DNA of 64,000 nt, taken from CAYRHN01 sp964424115 (GTDB lineage: Bacteria; Chloroflexota; Anaerolineae; Anaerolineales; Anaerolineaceae). The stretch spans positions 124,001-188,000 of the forward strand of contig CAYRHN010000001.1 of the NCBI GenBank assembly GCA_964424115.1, in the 5' to 3' direction. Both the position numbers and the translations under genes were made by a program. Shown one piece after another: positions 24,557-33,540 of the stretch (position 1 is its first letter; the number at the start of each line of letters is the position of its first letter). The notes under the pieces are model-generated. The model made no database searches. It was not told the origin of the DNA and was given only the letters and a program-made list of their open reading frames with translations.

Positions 24557-25975
24557 TCAGGATAACCCCGCGATCTTCAGTCCATCTTTGAGGATGGATT
24601 GAACTTTATCTTTGTGGGTGGTCTCGCAATAGACGCGCATGATCGGTTCGGTGCCGGAGAAGCGAATGAGGAGCCAGCCGCCGTCTTCCAGGCCGAATTT
24701 GAAACCGTCGGTGGTATTGAGACCGGTTACCTTCAGACCGCCTATGGTCTCTGGTTTGGCATCCAGGATGCGTTTTTCTCTTTCAGAACGATCGCCCTTG
24801 AAGCCGGTGTCCACGCGATCGTAATAATGGGCGCCAATCTTGCTGAAGAGCAGCTCGAGCAATTGGGAGGGCTTCATCTTCAAGCGGACCATCATGTCCA
24901 GGAGGTAAAGGCCGGCGAGGATGCCGTCGCGTTCGGGAACATTGCCGCGGAAGGCGTAACCACCGGATTCTTCACCGCCAATCATGGCGTTCAATTCCAA
25001 CATCTTGGGGGCTACATACTTGAAACCCACACCGGTTTCAATAACTGGAACGCCGTAGATCTTGCCCAATTTTTCGAGCATGCTGGTGGTGGAGAGGGTC
25101 TTGACGATGGCGCCACGCTCTTTGCGGACTTCCAGGAGGTAATAGGCCAATAACGCGTATACCTGTAATTGGTTAATGAACACGCCTTTTTCGCTGCCCA
25201 GGCCAACCCGGTCGGCATCACCGTCTGTGATGAGCAGGACATCGGCGTCTCTATCCACGGTGGTTTGCAAACCGACATTGATGTTCGGGGGAATCGGTTC
25301 GGGGCGCTTCATCTCGGGGAAGATGGGGTTGCGGTCGTTATGGATCTCTTCGACCTTGATCTTGCCACCTTTAAGGATACGGCTGAACCAGCCTGCGCCG
25401 TTGCCCCACATGACATCCACAAGGACTTTCAAATCGGCCTTGCGAATGGGCTCCAGATCGATCAATTTCTCGATGTGGGCAATATAGGCGGGAGCGGGGT
25501 CGAAGATGACCACCTTGCCGTGGGCTTCCGCCTCGGCAAAAGGCGTCAGGTGAACATCTTTTACCGAATCGGGAATCAGACTTTCGATCTCTTTCAAGCC
25601 ATCGGGAGGAATTGCGCCGCCGTTCTCGTCGCGGACTTTGAAACCATTATCTGTGGGCGGGTTGTGGGAGGCAGTGATGTTAACCGCACCGGCGGCTTTT
25701 TTGTTCACCACGCTGAAGGCGATGACGGGCGTGGGGGTGGGGCCATCGGTCAAGTATACCTTCATGCCGTTGCCAACCAGAACCTCGCTGACTGCGCGAG
25801 CAAAGTTTTCCGAATGGAAGCGTTTATCGTGCCCGACAACAATCCATTCGCCGGACTTCTTGTGTTTCTTGAGATAGCTGGCAAACCCCTGCGTACACCG
25901 ACGCACGTTGTCAAAAGTATAATCTTCCGCGATCATGCCTCGCCAACCGTCAGTGCCAAATTGAATCTTTGTCAT
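24557..25975 (-). CDS. Phosphoglucomutase/phosphomannomutase family protein
   Basis: 472 residues, alpha-D-phosphohexomutase superfamily. FGTDGWRG at the N-terminus, phosphoserine loop TASHNPPTDNG (Ser103), metal loop TDGDADRVG (about 245-253), sugar loop GGEESGG, and phosphate-binding RFSGTEP near the C-terminus are all intact. The enzyme interconverts hexose 1- and 6-phosphates. GGEESGG fits glucose/mannose substrates; GlmM-type glucosamine activity is less likely. It supplies precursors for nucleotide sugars such as those used at 16.7 kb. It is the first gene of the operon with tatD. Confidence 0.9.
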   Translation of the reverse strand: MTKIQFGTDGWRGMIAEDYTFDNVRRCTQGFASYLKKHKKSGEWIVVGHDKRFHSENFARAVSEVLVGNGMKVYLTDGPTPTPVIAFSVVNKKAAGAVNITASHNPPTDNGFKVRDENGGAIPPDGLKEIESLIPDSVKDVHLTPFAEAEAHGKVVIFDPAPAYIAHIEKLIDLEPIRKADLKVLVDVMWGNGAGWFSRILKGGKIKVEEIHNDRNPIFPEMKRPEPIPPNINVGLQTTVDRDADVLLITDGDADRVGLGSEKGVFINQLQVYALLAYYLLEVRKERGAIVKTLSTTSMLEKLGKIYGVPVIETGVGFKYVAPKMLELNAMIGGEESGGYAFRGNVPERDGILAGLYLLDMMVRLKMKPSQLLELLFSKIGAHYYDRVDTGFKGDRSEREKRILDAKPETIGGLKVTGLNTTDGFKFGLEDGGWLLIRFSGTEPIMRVYCETTHKDKVQSILKDGLKIAGLS

Positions 25976-25993
25976 TGCCTGATCCTCCAGTTC

Positions 25994-26013
25994 ATTAGGA
26001 TGCCCTAATTATA
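25994..26013 (-). promoter_or_regulatory. Probable -10 box of the phosphohexomutase gene overlapped by a palindrome
   Basis: TATAAT on the minus strand (26013-26008) lies 33 bases before the ATG at 25975. The perfect inverted repeat ATTAGG-atgc-CCTAAT (25994-26009) overlaps its downstream edge and could be an operator. No strong -35 box is visible. Confidence 0.4.
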
Positions 26014-26043
26014 AACCATCGCAGCGAGCGAGAACAGTAAAAT

Positions 26044-26072
26044 TTGACAATTTTGCGTATCTCGTCTACACT
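26044..26072 (+). promoter_or_regulatory. Strong sigma-70 type promoter of the cysteine desulfurase operon
   Basis: A perfect TTGACA (26044-26049) is 17 bases from TACACT (26067-26072). Transcription would start near 26079, 28 bases before the ATG at 26107. An open frame beginning at the TTG of the -35 box is not a real start. Confidence 0.85.
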
Positions 26073-26106
26073 TGGGCTACTTTGGAGTTGGAACCTGGGA
26101 TTAATT

Positions 26107-27261
26107 ATGGATGAATCAATTTACCTGGATTATGCGGCGACAACGCCGGTGGACGAACGCGTGATTGAAGCGATGCTGCCGTATTTCCGGCAGAATTTTG
26201 GGAATCCTTCCTCAATCCATTTTTGGGGTCAACAGGCCGAACACGCATTGGAAGCCAGCCGCCAGGATGTGGCGAAAGTGTTGCACGGCCGCCCGGAAGA
26301 GATCATTTTTACTTCCTGCGGGACAGAAAGCGATAACCTGGCCTTGAGAGGGGCGGCGCTGGCGCGCAGGCGCAAGCGCGGCGCAAAAACCATCTTGATC
26401 AGCCCGGTTGAACATCCTGCAGTGACGCAAACCGCACGCCAACTGGAAGCCGAATATGGGTTTGTGGTGGAAACGCTGCCGGTTGATCCGTACGGGCGGG
26501 TTCACGCTGCAGAAGTGGAAGCCAGCCTGACAGACGATACGGCTCTGGTTTCAGTTATGTACGCAAACAATGAGGTGGGAACGATCAACCCAGTTGGGGA
26601 GATCGGCGAAGTCTGCCGGAAACGGGGAATCCCATTTCATACTGACGCGGTTCAGGCGGCGGCGCACCTGGCGATCGATGTGGCGAGGGACAAGATCGAC
26701 CTGCTTTCCATTGGGGCGCATAAATTCTACGGTCCCAAAGGGGTCGGTGTGTTATATGTTCGGCGTGGAATGGAACTGGCAGCAGCCCAGACCGGTGGAA
26801 AGCAGGAGTTCGGGTTGCGGGCTGGAACGCAGAACATCCCTTACATCGTCGGGCTGGCAAAGGCCTTGAGCCTGGCGAACGAGGAGCGCGAAAAACGCGC
26901 CGTGCACCTGTTGCCGCTGCGGGACCGGTTGGTCCGCGAGGTGCTTGAGCGGATCCCGCGGGCACGATTAACCGGACATCCGACCGAGCGCCTGCCCAAT
27001 CACGCCAGCTTTGTATTCGAAGGGGTGGACGGTAACCATCTGTTAATGTTGCTGGATATGGCGGGATTTGCCTGTTCGTCCGGTTCAGCATGCAAGGTGG
27101 GCAATCCGAAACCTTCGGAGGTGCTGCTGGCCCTGGGGCTTTCTAAAAGTTGGGCGTTAGGGTCTTTGCGGGTTACGATTGGCAAAGATACCCGCGAGGA
27201 ACAAATCAGCCGGTTCATTGACCGGTTGCCAGAGCTTGTGGAAAAGGCGCGGGCAAAGTAG
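26107..27261 (+). CDS. Cysteine desulfurase (IscS/NifS family)
   Basis: 384 residues, class V PLP aminotransferase. YLDYAATTPVDERV at the N-terminus, TSCGTESDNLAL, the PLP lysine in SIGAHKFYGPKGVG and the active-site cysteine in SSGSACKVG are present. It removes sulfur from cysteine as a persulfide for tRNA thiolation and Fe-S clusters. The next gene is mnmA, its natural sulfur acceptor pathway, 4 bases away. I choose the ATG at 26107; the in-frame TTG at 26044 lies in the -35 box. Confidence 0.93.
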   Translation: MDESIYLDYAATTPVDERVIEAMLPYFRQNFGNPSSIHFWGQQAEHALEASRQDVAKVLHGRPEEIIFTSCGTESDNLALRGAALARRRKRGAKTILISPVEHPAVTQTARQLEAEYGFVVETLPVDPYGRVHAAEVEASLTDDTALVSVMYANNEVGTINPVGEIGEVCRKRGIPFHTDAVQAAAHLAIDVARDKIDLLSIGAHKFYGPKGVGVLYVRRGMELAAAQTGGKQEFGLRAGTQNIPYIVGLAKALSLANEEREKRAVHLLPLRDRLVREVLERIPRARLTGHPTERLPNHASFVFEGVDGNHLLMLLDMAGFACSSGSACKVGNPKPSEVLLALGLSKSWALGSLRVTIGKDTREEQISRFIDRLPELVEKARAK

Positions 27262-27265
27262 GAAT

Positions 27266-28339
27266 ATGGCAGAGGATCATCCCCGAATTGTTGCAGCAAT
27301 GAGCGGCGGAGTGGATAGTTCCGTGGCTGCTGCTTTGCTAGTTGAGCAGGGCTATCGCGTGGTGGGGATGATGCTGCGTTTGTGGAGCGAGGAGGGACAG
27401 GAAGAGCAGAACCGCTGTTGCGCGCCTGAGGCAATGGAAGAGGCACGCAGGATAGCGAGACAGTTGGGCATACCTTTTTATGTGGTAGATGCACGCGAAA
27501 CCTTTCGACAGATCGTTGTGCAGGATTTTTTGGATGGATACGCGGGGGGGAGGACGCCCAATCCATGCATTGTATGCAACCGGCGGGTTCGATGGGGATT
27601 TATGTTAGAACAAGCTCTTGCGATCGGGGGTGAGAAAATTGCGACCGGTCATTACGTGCGCCTGCGGCAGGCAGCAAACGGGAAGATGGAATTGCTGCGA
27701 GCTAACGATCTGAGCAAAGATCAGAGTTATATGTTGAGCGGATTGAATCAGGAGCAACTGGCGCATTCCATGTTTCCTGTGGGAGAATTGACCAAGGTTG
27801 AAGTACGCCAGCGGGCGCGCGAAATGGGTCTTGAGGTGGCAGAAAAGCCGGACAGCCAGGATCTATGTTTTCTGGGAGACGCAGATTACCGAGAATTTCT
27901 GGCGCGCCATGTTCCAGAGGCAGTGAAATCGGGGGAGATCGTGGATTTGCACGGGGAGGTAGTGGGAAGACACCAGGGGCTGCCGTTCTACACGATTGGG
28001 CAACGCAAAGGCCTGGGGATCTATGCAGCGGAGCCGTATTATGTGGTGGGACGGGATATGGAAAAGAACCAGCTGGTGGTGGGGAGAGAAGATGAACTGG
28101 GAAAGAACGAGATGCGCGTAGCCAAGATAAATTGGATTGTTGGAGAGGTGCCACAGGAGGATTTTTCTGCCGAGGTAAAGATCCGTTACCGGGCAACGCC
28201 AGCCCGGGCGAAGGTAATACCAGAAGGCGAAGATGCGCGCATAAGCTTTGAGGCGCCCCTACGGGACATTACTCCAGGGCAGCAGGCCGTATTTTACCAG
28301 GGTGAAATATGCCTGGGCGGGGGAATAATTGTGGGATAA
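27266..28339 (+). CDS. mnmA: tRNA-specific 2-thiouridylase MnmA
   Basis: 357 residues from the ATG at 27266; the frame is open further upstream inside the desulfurase gene but has no signal there. PP-loop AAMSGGVDSSVAA binds ATP, PNPCIVCNRRVRWG carries the first catalytic cysteine and DSQDLCFLGD the second. YTIGQRKGLGI is also characteristic. The enzyme makes s2U34 in the tRNAs for Lys, Glu and Gln using persulfide sulfur, presumably from the upstream desulfurase. Confidence 0.95.
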   Translation: MAEDHPRIVAAMSGGVDSSVAAALLVEQGYRVVGMMLRLWSEEGQEEQNRCCAPEAMEEARRIARQLGIPFYVVDARETFRQIVVQDFLDGYAGGRTPNPCIVCNRRVRWGFMLEQALAIGGEKIATGHYVRLRQAANGKMELLRANDLSKDQSYMLSGLNQEQLAHSMFPVGELTKVEVRQRAREMGLEVAEKPDSQDLCFLGDADYREFLARHVPEAVKSGEIVDLHGEVVGRHQGLPFYTIGQRKGLGIYAAEPYYVVGRDMEKNQLVVGREDELGKNEMRVAKINWIVGEVPQEDFSAEVKIRYRATPARAKVIPEGEDARISFEAPLRDITPGQQAVFYQGEICLGGGIIVG

Positions 28340-28361
28340 TAGAGGGGAGGGAGATTTTCTT

Positions 28362-28634
28362 ATGCACTTTCCAGCGATCCTATTTGGTACCTTAGTGGCA
28401 GGCCTGATTGGAGCTGCTTTTCATCTTTGGAAAGACGGCGGGCTGGGGCGTTTGCTGTTGGATTTGCTGTTGGCTTTGTGCGGTTTTTGGGCAGGGCATA
28501 TCCTCGGCTCACAGATTGGATTGGCGTTTTGGACTTTTGGTCCGCTGTACCTGGGGGCCGGAATCTTGGGGTGCGTGATCTTCCTGGGCGTAGGGTATTG
28601 GCTCAGCCTGGGACAACCCCAGAAAAAGAAGTGA
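28362..28634 (+). CDS. Small three-helix membrane protein
   Basis: 90 residues from the ATG at 28362, chosen because GGGGAGGGAG (28344-28353) lies 8 bases upstream. Three hydrophobic segments (about 4-20, 30-50, 56-80) with Gly-rich faces and a Lys-rich end (QPQKKK) that should be cytoplasmic. No known motif. It lies 22 bases after mnmA and is probably co-transcribed; similar short membrane proteins are often found unassigned in related genomes. Function unknown. Confidence 0.65.
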   Translation: MHFPAILFGTLVAGLIGAAFHLWKDGGLGRLLLDLLLALCGFWAGHILGSQIGLAFWTFGPLYLGAGILGCVIFLGVGYWLSLGQPQKKK

Positions 28635-28675
28635 AAATCATCCAAATGCAGGATGCCGGAATAAGATGGAACGCC

Positions 28676-28681
28676 TATAAT
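28676..28681 (+). promoter_or_regulatory. Possible -10 box before the S9 peptidase gene
   Basis: TATAAT 60 bases before the ATG at 28742, in a 107-base gap; no clear -35 box. AAGGAG precedes the ATG. Confidence 0.35.
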
Positions 28682-28741
28682 AGTCGGGGAGCGCGTAATC
28701 AAGGGGCGGCGCTCTAATAATCTTACCTGAAGGAGAAAAGT

Positions 28742-30652
28742 ATGTTCCGTATCGAATCGCTACTGGCTGCCCGTTTGTTCATGGCTGCCCAACTTGTGGG
28801 TCGTCGTTTGTACTTTATCTCAAATATTTCCGGAAAATTGAGTTTGTATGCCATGGATTTCGGTGGAAGCGTGCCCGAACTGCTGCTGCCGCCAAACATC
28901 GCCATGCAAAATCCGCACCTGATTGGTGGATATTCGTTTAGGGTGTTCCCCAAGCTGCAGAAAATCCTGGTCATGCTGGACCAGGATGGAGATGAGAATT
29001 ACCAGCCGATGTGGATCCCCTTGGAAGGCGGCTTCCCGGAACCTGCCTGCAATAATTTCTTTGCGGGAACACGAGACCATTTGGTGGATTGCGACCTGGA
29101 GCAGAACATATTTTACATTTCTGCTGAATCCAGGCAAAGCGGCGAACAAAGTTCTTACCGGTGCAACCTGGAATGCGGCGAAGTGGTGAAGATCTCGGCG
29201 AGCGAGTACGGCGCATATCCAGCCGCGAGTACGCCAGATCACAAACGGATTGTGATCGCAGACAGCTATACCGTAGGGGATGATGTGCTTTACCTGTGGG
29301 AGGAAGGCCAGGGCGAACGACGCCTGATCTTTGGCGTGCCAATGGAAAAGCGTCAGCCAGATCAGAAAGTGCCGTTCTATGGTTTGTCTTCCGTATCCTT
29401 TGTGGAAGGGCGCAACGGATTGTTGATGACCTCGGCGTTTTTCGATGATACTTACAGCCCGGTCTATCTGGATCTGGATCACCCCGGAGAATTAAAACCA
29501 GTCAAAGTGATCGGAACGGTGCATAGCGGCCAGGGAGAAATGGTGGGGCTACGCCACCTGACGGGAGCCCGATTTGTCCTGGAATACAATATCGACGGCG
29601 TTTCCTGGGCATATGAAGCCGAATTGGATATGGCGGCTTATTCGCTGAAGGTGCTGCACACACTGTGTGGAGAAGGTAAATTGGCGAATGGCGTATTGGA
29701 ATCTTCGGATTACGATAAAAAGACCGACACATTCGTGGCAACATTCTCAACGGCTACCAGCCCGACTCAAATCTTCACTATGGGAGGAAAGAACCGAACG
29801 GAGATAATTCAGCATACGCGCGAACGCGTGCTGGGGGTAGACAGCAAGCTGCTTTCGGCCGGGGAGGACGCTTCGTTTGTGTCCTTTGATGGAACGCGTA
29901 TCTCGGCGCGGCTGTATTTACCGGCCAAGGATTTGGGATTTAAGGGGAAGCGTCCGGTGGTGTACTATGTTCACGGCGGCCCGCAGGGCCAGGAACGGCC
30001 GGATTTTGCCTGGTTCTCAATGCCATTGATCCAGTTCCTGACCTTGAACGGATTTGCGGTTTTTGTTCCCAATGTGCGTGGGAGCACAGGCTATGGCTTG
30101 AATTACACCAAGCAGGTGGACCGGGATTGGGGCGGTCAGGATCGCCTGGATCACGTGCATGCGATGAAACTGCTCGGACAGGATAAGCGGTTAGATACCA
30201 ACCGGGCGGCAGTGGTAGGCCGGTCCTACGGTGGTTATATGTCCTTGACCATGGCAGGAAGGCACCCGGATCTATGGAAAGCTTCGGTGGATATGTTCGG
30301 ACCATTTGATCTGCTGACTTTCCTGGAACGGATCCCGCCGACGTGGAAGCCATATTACAAGATTGCATTGGGCGATGTGGAAGTGGAAGCAGACCGCAAA
30401 TTCCTGGTAGAACGATCGCCGCGCACTTATATTGACCAGTTAGGCGCGCCGATGCTGGTGATCCAGGGGAAAAACGATCCGCGAGTGGTGGAACGTGAGT
30501 CGCATGACCTGGTTGTGCATTTGCGCGAGATCGGCAAGGAAGTGGATTATTTAATGTTTGAAAATGAAGGACACGACGTACTGAAGTACGAAAACCGTGT
30601 GCGCTGTTATAATGCGATCACGGATTTCTTCAAGAAGTATCTTAAACCATAA
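28742..30652 (+). CDS. S9 family (prolyl oligopeptidase-like) serine peptidase
   Basis: 636 residues. The N-terminal part (1-370) looks like a seven-bladed propeller that gates the active site; the C-terminal alpha/beta hydrolase carries YVHGGPQGQ (oxyanion side), GRSYGGY with nucleophile Ser495, Asp579 in NDPRV and His611 in GHDV. No signal peptide, so cytoplasmic. Family members of this layout are acylaminoacyl or dipeptidyl peptidases that clip short peptides. A strong AAGGAG precedes the ATG. Confidence 0.9.
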   Translation: MFRIESLLAARLFMAAQLVGRRLYFISNISGKLSLYAMDFGGSVPELLLPPNIAMQNPHLIGGYSFRVFPKLQKILVMLDQDGDENYQPMWIPLEGGFPEPACNNFFAGTRDHLVDCDLEQNIFYISAESRQSGEQSSYRCNLECGEVVKISASEYGAYPAASTPDHKRIVIADSYTVGDDVLYLWEEGQGERRLIFGVPMEKRQPDQKVPFYGLSSVSFVEGRNGLLMTSAFFDDTYSPVYLDLDHPGELKPVKVIGTVHSGQGEMVGLRHLTGARFVLEYNIDGVSWAYEAELDMAAYSLKVLHTLCGEGKLANGVLESSDYDKKTDTFVATFSTATSPTQIFTMGGKNRTEIIQHTRERVLGVDSKLLSAGEDASFVSFDGTRISARLYLPAKDLGFKGKRPVVYYVHGGPQGQERPDFAWFSMPLIQFLTLNGFAVFVPNVRGSTGYGLNYTKQVDRDWGGQDRLDHVHAMKLLGQDKRLDTNRAAVVGRSYGGYMSLTMAGRHPDLWKASVDMFGPFDLLTFLERIPPTWKPYYKIALGDVEVEADRKFLVERSPRTYIDQLGAPMLVIQGKNDPRVVERESHDLVVHLREIGKEVDYLMFENEGHDVLKYENRVRCYNAITDFFKKYLKP

Positions 30653-30677
30653 GACGAAGAGCGAATTTGGAGGAGCA

Positions 30678-31547
30678 TTGACCTGGAATCTTCACGGCAC
30701 CCATGTTCAGGACGGCGACCTGGTTGAGCTAGTCGGGCTGCGCCACAAACGGTTCATCATCCGCATGCAGGCAGGAACGGAGTTTCAAACGCACCGAGGT
30801 GTGTTGAAACATGATGATCTGATCGGAAAACCCTGGGGAAGCCAGGTGTTCAGCCATAACGGCGCGCCGTTCTTCTTGCTTCAGCCGCCGTTGGGCGACT
30901 TGATCAGCCATTTGCCGCGCAATTCACAAATTCTGTATCCCAAGGATGTCGGCTATATCTTGTTGAACATGGGGATCGGCGAGGGGCAGCAGGTGCTGGA
31001 AGCTGGGACAGGTTCCGGGTCAATGACCTGCGCACTGGCTTTTTCGATTGGCAAGGAAGGGCATGTATTTTCATACGATGTTCGCGAGGATATGCAAAAA
31101 ACTGCGCGAAAGAACATCGAGCGGCTGGGATTGAGCGAGCGGGTAACCTTCAAGCTCCGCGATATTGCTGAGGGTCTGGATGAGACCAACATGGATGCTT
31201 TCTTCCTTGATGTGGCAAATCCCTATGATTACATCGCTCAGGTGCGGGCAGCACTTAAACCGGGTGGATTTTTTGGAAGCATCGTGCCCACGATCAACCA
31301 AGTGACGCGCCTGTTGACCGAACTGCGCTTGCATGACTTTGCTTTCTTAGAAGTGGTGGAGATCCTACTGCGCTTCTACAAACCAGAACCGACCCGGATC
31401 CGTCCCGTGGATCGGATGGTGGCCCATACCGGCTTCCTGGTCTTTGCTCGCCCTATGATCTTTGATCGTCAGGCTGGAGCCAACGAGTTAATGGAAGAGA
31501 TCGGCGCGCCAATCCAAGAAGAGAGCAGCGAGCCTAAAGAAGAATAG
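30678..31547 (+). CDS. trmI: tRNA (adenine58-N1)-methyltransferase TrmI-like
   Basis: About 289 residues from the TTG at 30678. An N-terminal beta domain (GDLVELVGLRHKRFI) precedes a Rossmann methyltransferase with QILYPKDVGYIL, motif I VLEAGTGSGSMT and FLDVANPYDYI, the order seen in bacterial and archaeal TrmI, which makes m1A58 in the T loop of tRNA. GGAGG (30669-30673) is only 4 bases from the TTG, so the exact start is uncertain; upstream ATGs lie inside the peptidase gene. YPKD marks the Q-x-x-Y-P-K-D family motif. Confidence 0.88.
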   Translation: MTWNLHGTHVQDGDLVELVGLRHKRFIIRMQAGTEFQTHRGVLKHDDLIGKPWGSQVFSHNGAPFFLLQPPLGDLISHLPRNSQILYPKDVGYILLNMGIGEGQQVLEAGTGSGSMTCALAFSIGKEGHVFSYDVREDMQKTARKNIERLGLSERVTFKLRDIAEGLDETNMDAFFLDVANPYDYIAQVRAALKPGGFFGSIVPTINQVTRLLTELRLHDFAFLEVVEILLRFYKPEPTRIRPVDRMVAHTGFLVFARPMIFDRQAGANELMEEIGAPIQEESSEPKEE

Positions 31548-31567
31548 AACTCAGGAGAAGTGACCTT

Positions 31568-32167
31568 ATGCGCCCAAGACGGCCGTTCCGTAGAAATACG
31601 CTTCGACGTATCCCGCCAATCCCTGCCGGGCGGATCGTTCCGCCACAGTTGGTGGATGCCAATCAACTCTTTTTGGCCGAGCGTTACGTCCCGGCAGGCG
31701 AGCGGTACGCTTCTTTGGCAGCGGGAGCCGAAGAAAGGCTGCTGCCACAGGCAGCCCTCCTTTACCTACAAGCAACGCGTGCATTTCTCCTGGCGCATCA
31801 TCCAGAGCGAGCGGAGCAACTGGCTCAGCAGGGGCTGCATCTGCTTTATTCCCAGGGACGGTTGGCGCAATTGGAACGGATGGGGCCGCGGGTGGTGTGG
31901 GAATTCGAGCATCAGGGACATAAGGTGGAGGCGGAGAGACTTGCCGCATGGCTGCGGGGGGTATTGCCGGAGCGGCTGGAAAAACCCGGCGGTCCAGTGC
32001 GCGTGAGTGAGCAACCTGCGGGAGATGTGAGGCAGACCGAACGGAATGGGCTTCCGCGTTTGTGTCCATCCTGTGGGGCACCGATCGATCCGCGAGATGT
32101 GGAGTGGGCGGATGAGAAAACGCCATTATGTGCTTTTTGTTCCAGCCCGCTGATTGAAAGCGAGTAG
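31568..32167 (+). CDS. Helical protein with C-terminal zinc ribbon
   Basis: 199 residues. A basic N-terminus (RPRRPFRRNTLRR), then helical TPR-like stretches (about 30-130, Ala/Leu/Glu-rich), a Pro/Gly-rich linker and a C-terminal zinc ribbon, CPSCGAP...CAFCSSP (about residues 166-192). No catalytic motif. AGGAG lies 10 bases before the ATG. It stands between trmI and a CoA-type NUDIX gene in one run of plus-strand genes. Function unknown; a scaffold or RNA-contact role is possible. Confidence 0.68.
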   Translation: MRPRRPFRRNTLRRIPPIPAGRIVPPQLVDANQLFLAERYVPAGERYASLAAGAEERLLPQAALLYLQATRAFLLAHHPERAEQLAQQGLHLLYSQGRLAQLERMGPRVVWEFEHQGHKVEAERLAAWLRGVLPERLEKPGGPVRVSEQPAGDVRQTERNGLPRLCPSCGAPIDPRDVEWADEKTPLCAFCSSPLIESE

Positions 32168-32172
32168 TAGGG

Positions 32173-32757
32173 GTGGAGATCATCACAGAACGAATCCGCG
32201 AAGTGCTTTATCAGCAGCCACCGCACGTAATGAACTTGCATACGGGGTCGCTCTTGCGCCGCGCCGCGGTATTGATGCCGTTGGTGCGCGTGAATGAAGA
32301 TTGGCATTTGTTGTTCACGCGCCGGTCGGAAACGGTTCAGGATCACAAGGGGCAGGTGTCGTTTCCGGGCGGCGCAGTGGATCCCGGCGATACAAGTTGC
32401 GAGGGAACAGCGCTGCGGGAAGCTCATGAGGAGATTGGTCTACCCGGCGATAAGGTTGAACTGCTGGGACGTTTGCCGCAGATGCGGACCATTACCGAGT
32501 ATCTGATCACACCGGTGGTGGGGATAGCTCCCTGGCCTTTTGAGATGAAATTATCTCCGTATGAGGTGGAACGGGTATTCACAATCCCATTAACATGGTT
32601 AGCCGAGGAGCGCCACTACGAGGAGAAGATGGTGATGGTGCGTAATGCCCGGCAAGAGCGCGTGGTGATCTTTGAGCCGTTCGATGGTGAAATTTTGTGG
32701 GGGATCACAGCCCGCCTGACACTGAACTTTCTTAGATTGCTGAAATTGACACAATAA
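32173..32757 (+). CDS. NUDIX hydrolase, CoA pyrophosphatase (NudL/YeaB) type
   Basis: 194 residues from a GTG at 32173. HKGQVSFPGGAVD followed by the Nudix box REAHEEIG is the UPF0035 signature of CoA-cleaving NUDIX enzymes, together with LLFTRRSETVQDH just before. Such enzymes split CoA into 3',5'-ADP and phosphopantetheine. No clear ribosome-binding site precedes the GTG, which is 5 bases after the preceding stop, so coupling is likely. Ends at a strong terminator. Confidence 0.87.
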   Translation: MEIITERIREVLYQQPPHVMNLHTGSLLRRAAVLMPLVRVNEDWHLLFTRRSETVQDHKGQVSFPGGAVDPGDTSCEGTALREAHEEIGLPGDKVELLGRLPQMRTITEYLITPVVGIAPWPFEMKLSPYEVERVFTIPLTWLAEERHYEEKMVMVRNARQERVVIFEPFDGEILWGITARLTLNFLRLLKLTQ

Positions 32758-32758
32758 A

Positions 32759-32795
32759 AGCCCTCTCCATCGTTTGACAGAGAGGGCTCTTTTTT
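32759..32795 (+). terminator. Rho-independent terminator
   Basis: AGCCCTCTC (32759-32767) pairs with GAGAGGGCT (32780-32788) around a 12-base loop and is followed by CTTTTTTG. It separates the convergent NUDIX and bL25 genes. Confidence 0.9.
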
Positions 32796-32811
32796 GTACT
32801 GGAGGGCGAGA

Positions 32812-33462
32812 TTACTCGGCCCCTTCCTCTTCTTCCTTCTTGCCCTTTTCGATCACTTCGGGTTCTTCGACGCCAGCAGCAGCAACTTCGGCGACAACCT
32901 CTTCTTCTTCCGCAGCGCCAGTTACGATGACAAGCATTTCATCCGGATTGCTGAGGATGACCACTTTGTCAACCGCAGGCAAATCGCGAACATAGATGCC
33001 GTCGCTAATGCGCTTGAGGGAGGAAATATCAATGGTGAAGCGTTCGGGGAGATCCCGCGGCAGGGCTTCCACTTCGATTTCATTGATGCCGTTAACCAAA
33101 ACGCCATTGAAGTCCTTGACCGCGGGGGCAAAACCAACGATCTGGACAGCAACTTTGGCGCGGATCTTTTCGGTGAGCGATACCACCTGGAAATCCACAT
33201 GCAGGAAAGCGCCGCGGATGTAATCCTTCTGTTTTTCGCGAACCAGAGCAGCGTTTTCTTTGCCATCCAGGACGATCGTCACCAGGCTGGAAGCAGACAG
33301 GCCACCGAGGACGGCGGCAGCATCACGTGCATCCATGCTGATGGGGGTGGGGTCGATGTTGTGACCATACAAGACACCCGGCAGTTGGCCATTGCGGCGG
33401 AGCTGTTTAACCTGCTTGCCTTTCACAGTCCGGTGCGTGGCGTTGAGAGTAATTTTTTCCAT
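32812..33462 (-). CDS. rplY: Ribosomal protein bL25, CTC (long) form
   Basis: 216 residues: the N-terminal 5S rRNA-binding L25 domain (LNATHRTVKGKQVKQLRRNG, LPGVLYG) plus the TL5/CTC beta domain (VEALPRDLPERFTIDISSL). The last 35 residues are strongly acidic (runs of Glu), a tail common in this family. It binds 5S rRNA in the large subunit; the long form is a general-stress protein in some bacteria. AAGGAAAA precedes the ATG. Confidence 0.95.
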   Translation of the reverse strand: MEKITLNATHRTVKGKQVKQLRRNGQLPGVLYGHNIDPTPISMDARDAAAVLGGLSASSLVTIVLDGKENAALVREKQKDYIRGAFLHVDFQVVSLTEKIRAKVAVQIVGFAPAVKDFNGVLVNGINEIEVEALPRDLPERFTIDISSLKRISDGIYVRDLPAVDKVVILSNPDEMLVIVTGAAEEEEVVAEVAAAGVEEPEVIEKGKKEEEEGAE

Positions 33463-33540
33463 TCCATTTTCCTTCGAGCGCCTCTCACCCCAAAGGGTTA
33501 CCTTCGCTCTATGATAAGATTAACCGGCTTACGCCAGGTT

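Noticed and set aside
25169..26008. Long plus-strand frame of 279 codons opposite the phosphohexomutase gene
   Set aside because: It mirrors the codons of a gene with complete active-site motifs, has no ribosome-binding site and matches no family.
26044..26106. Upstream TTG start of the cysteine desulfurase
   Set aside because: The TTG is part of a perfect -35 box and the extra residues do not belong to the family.
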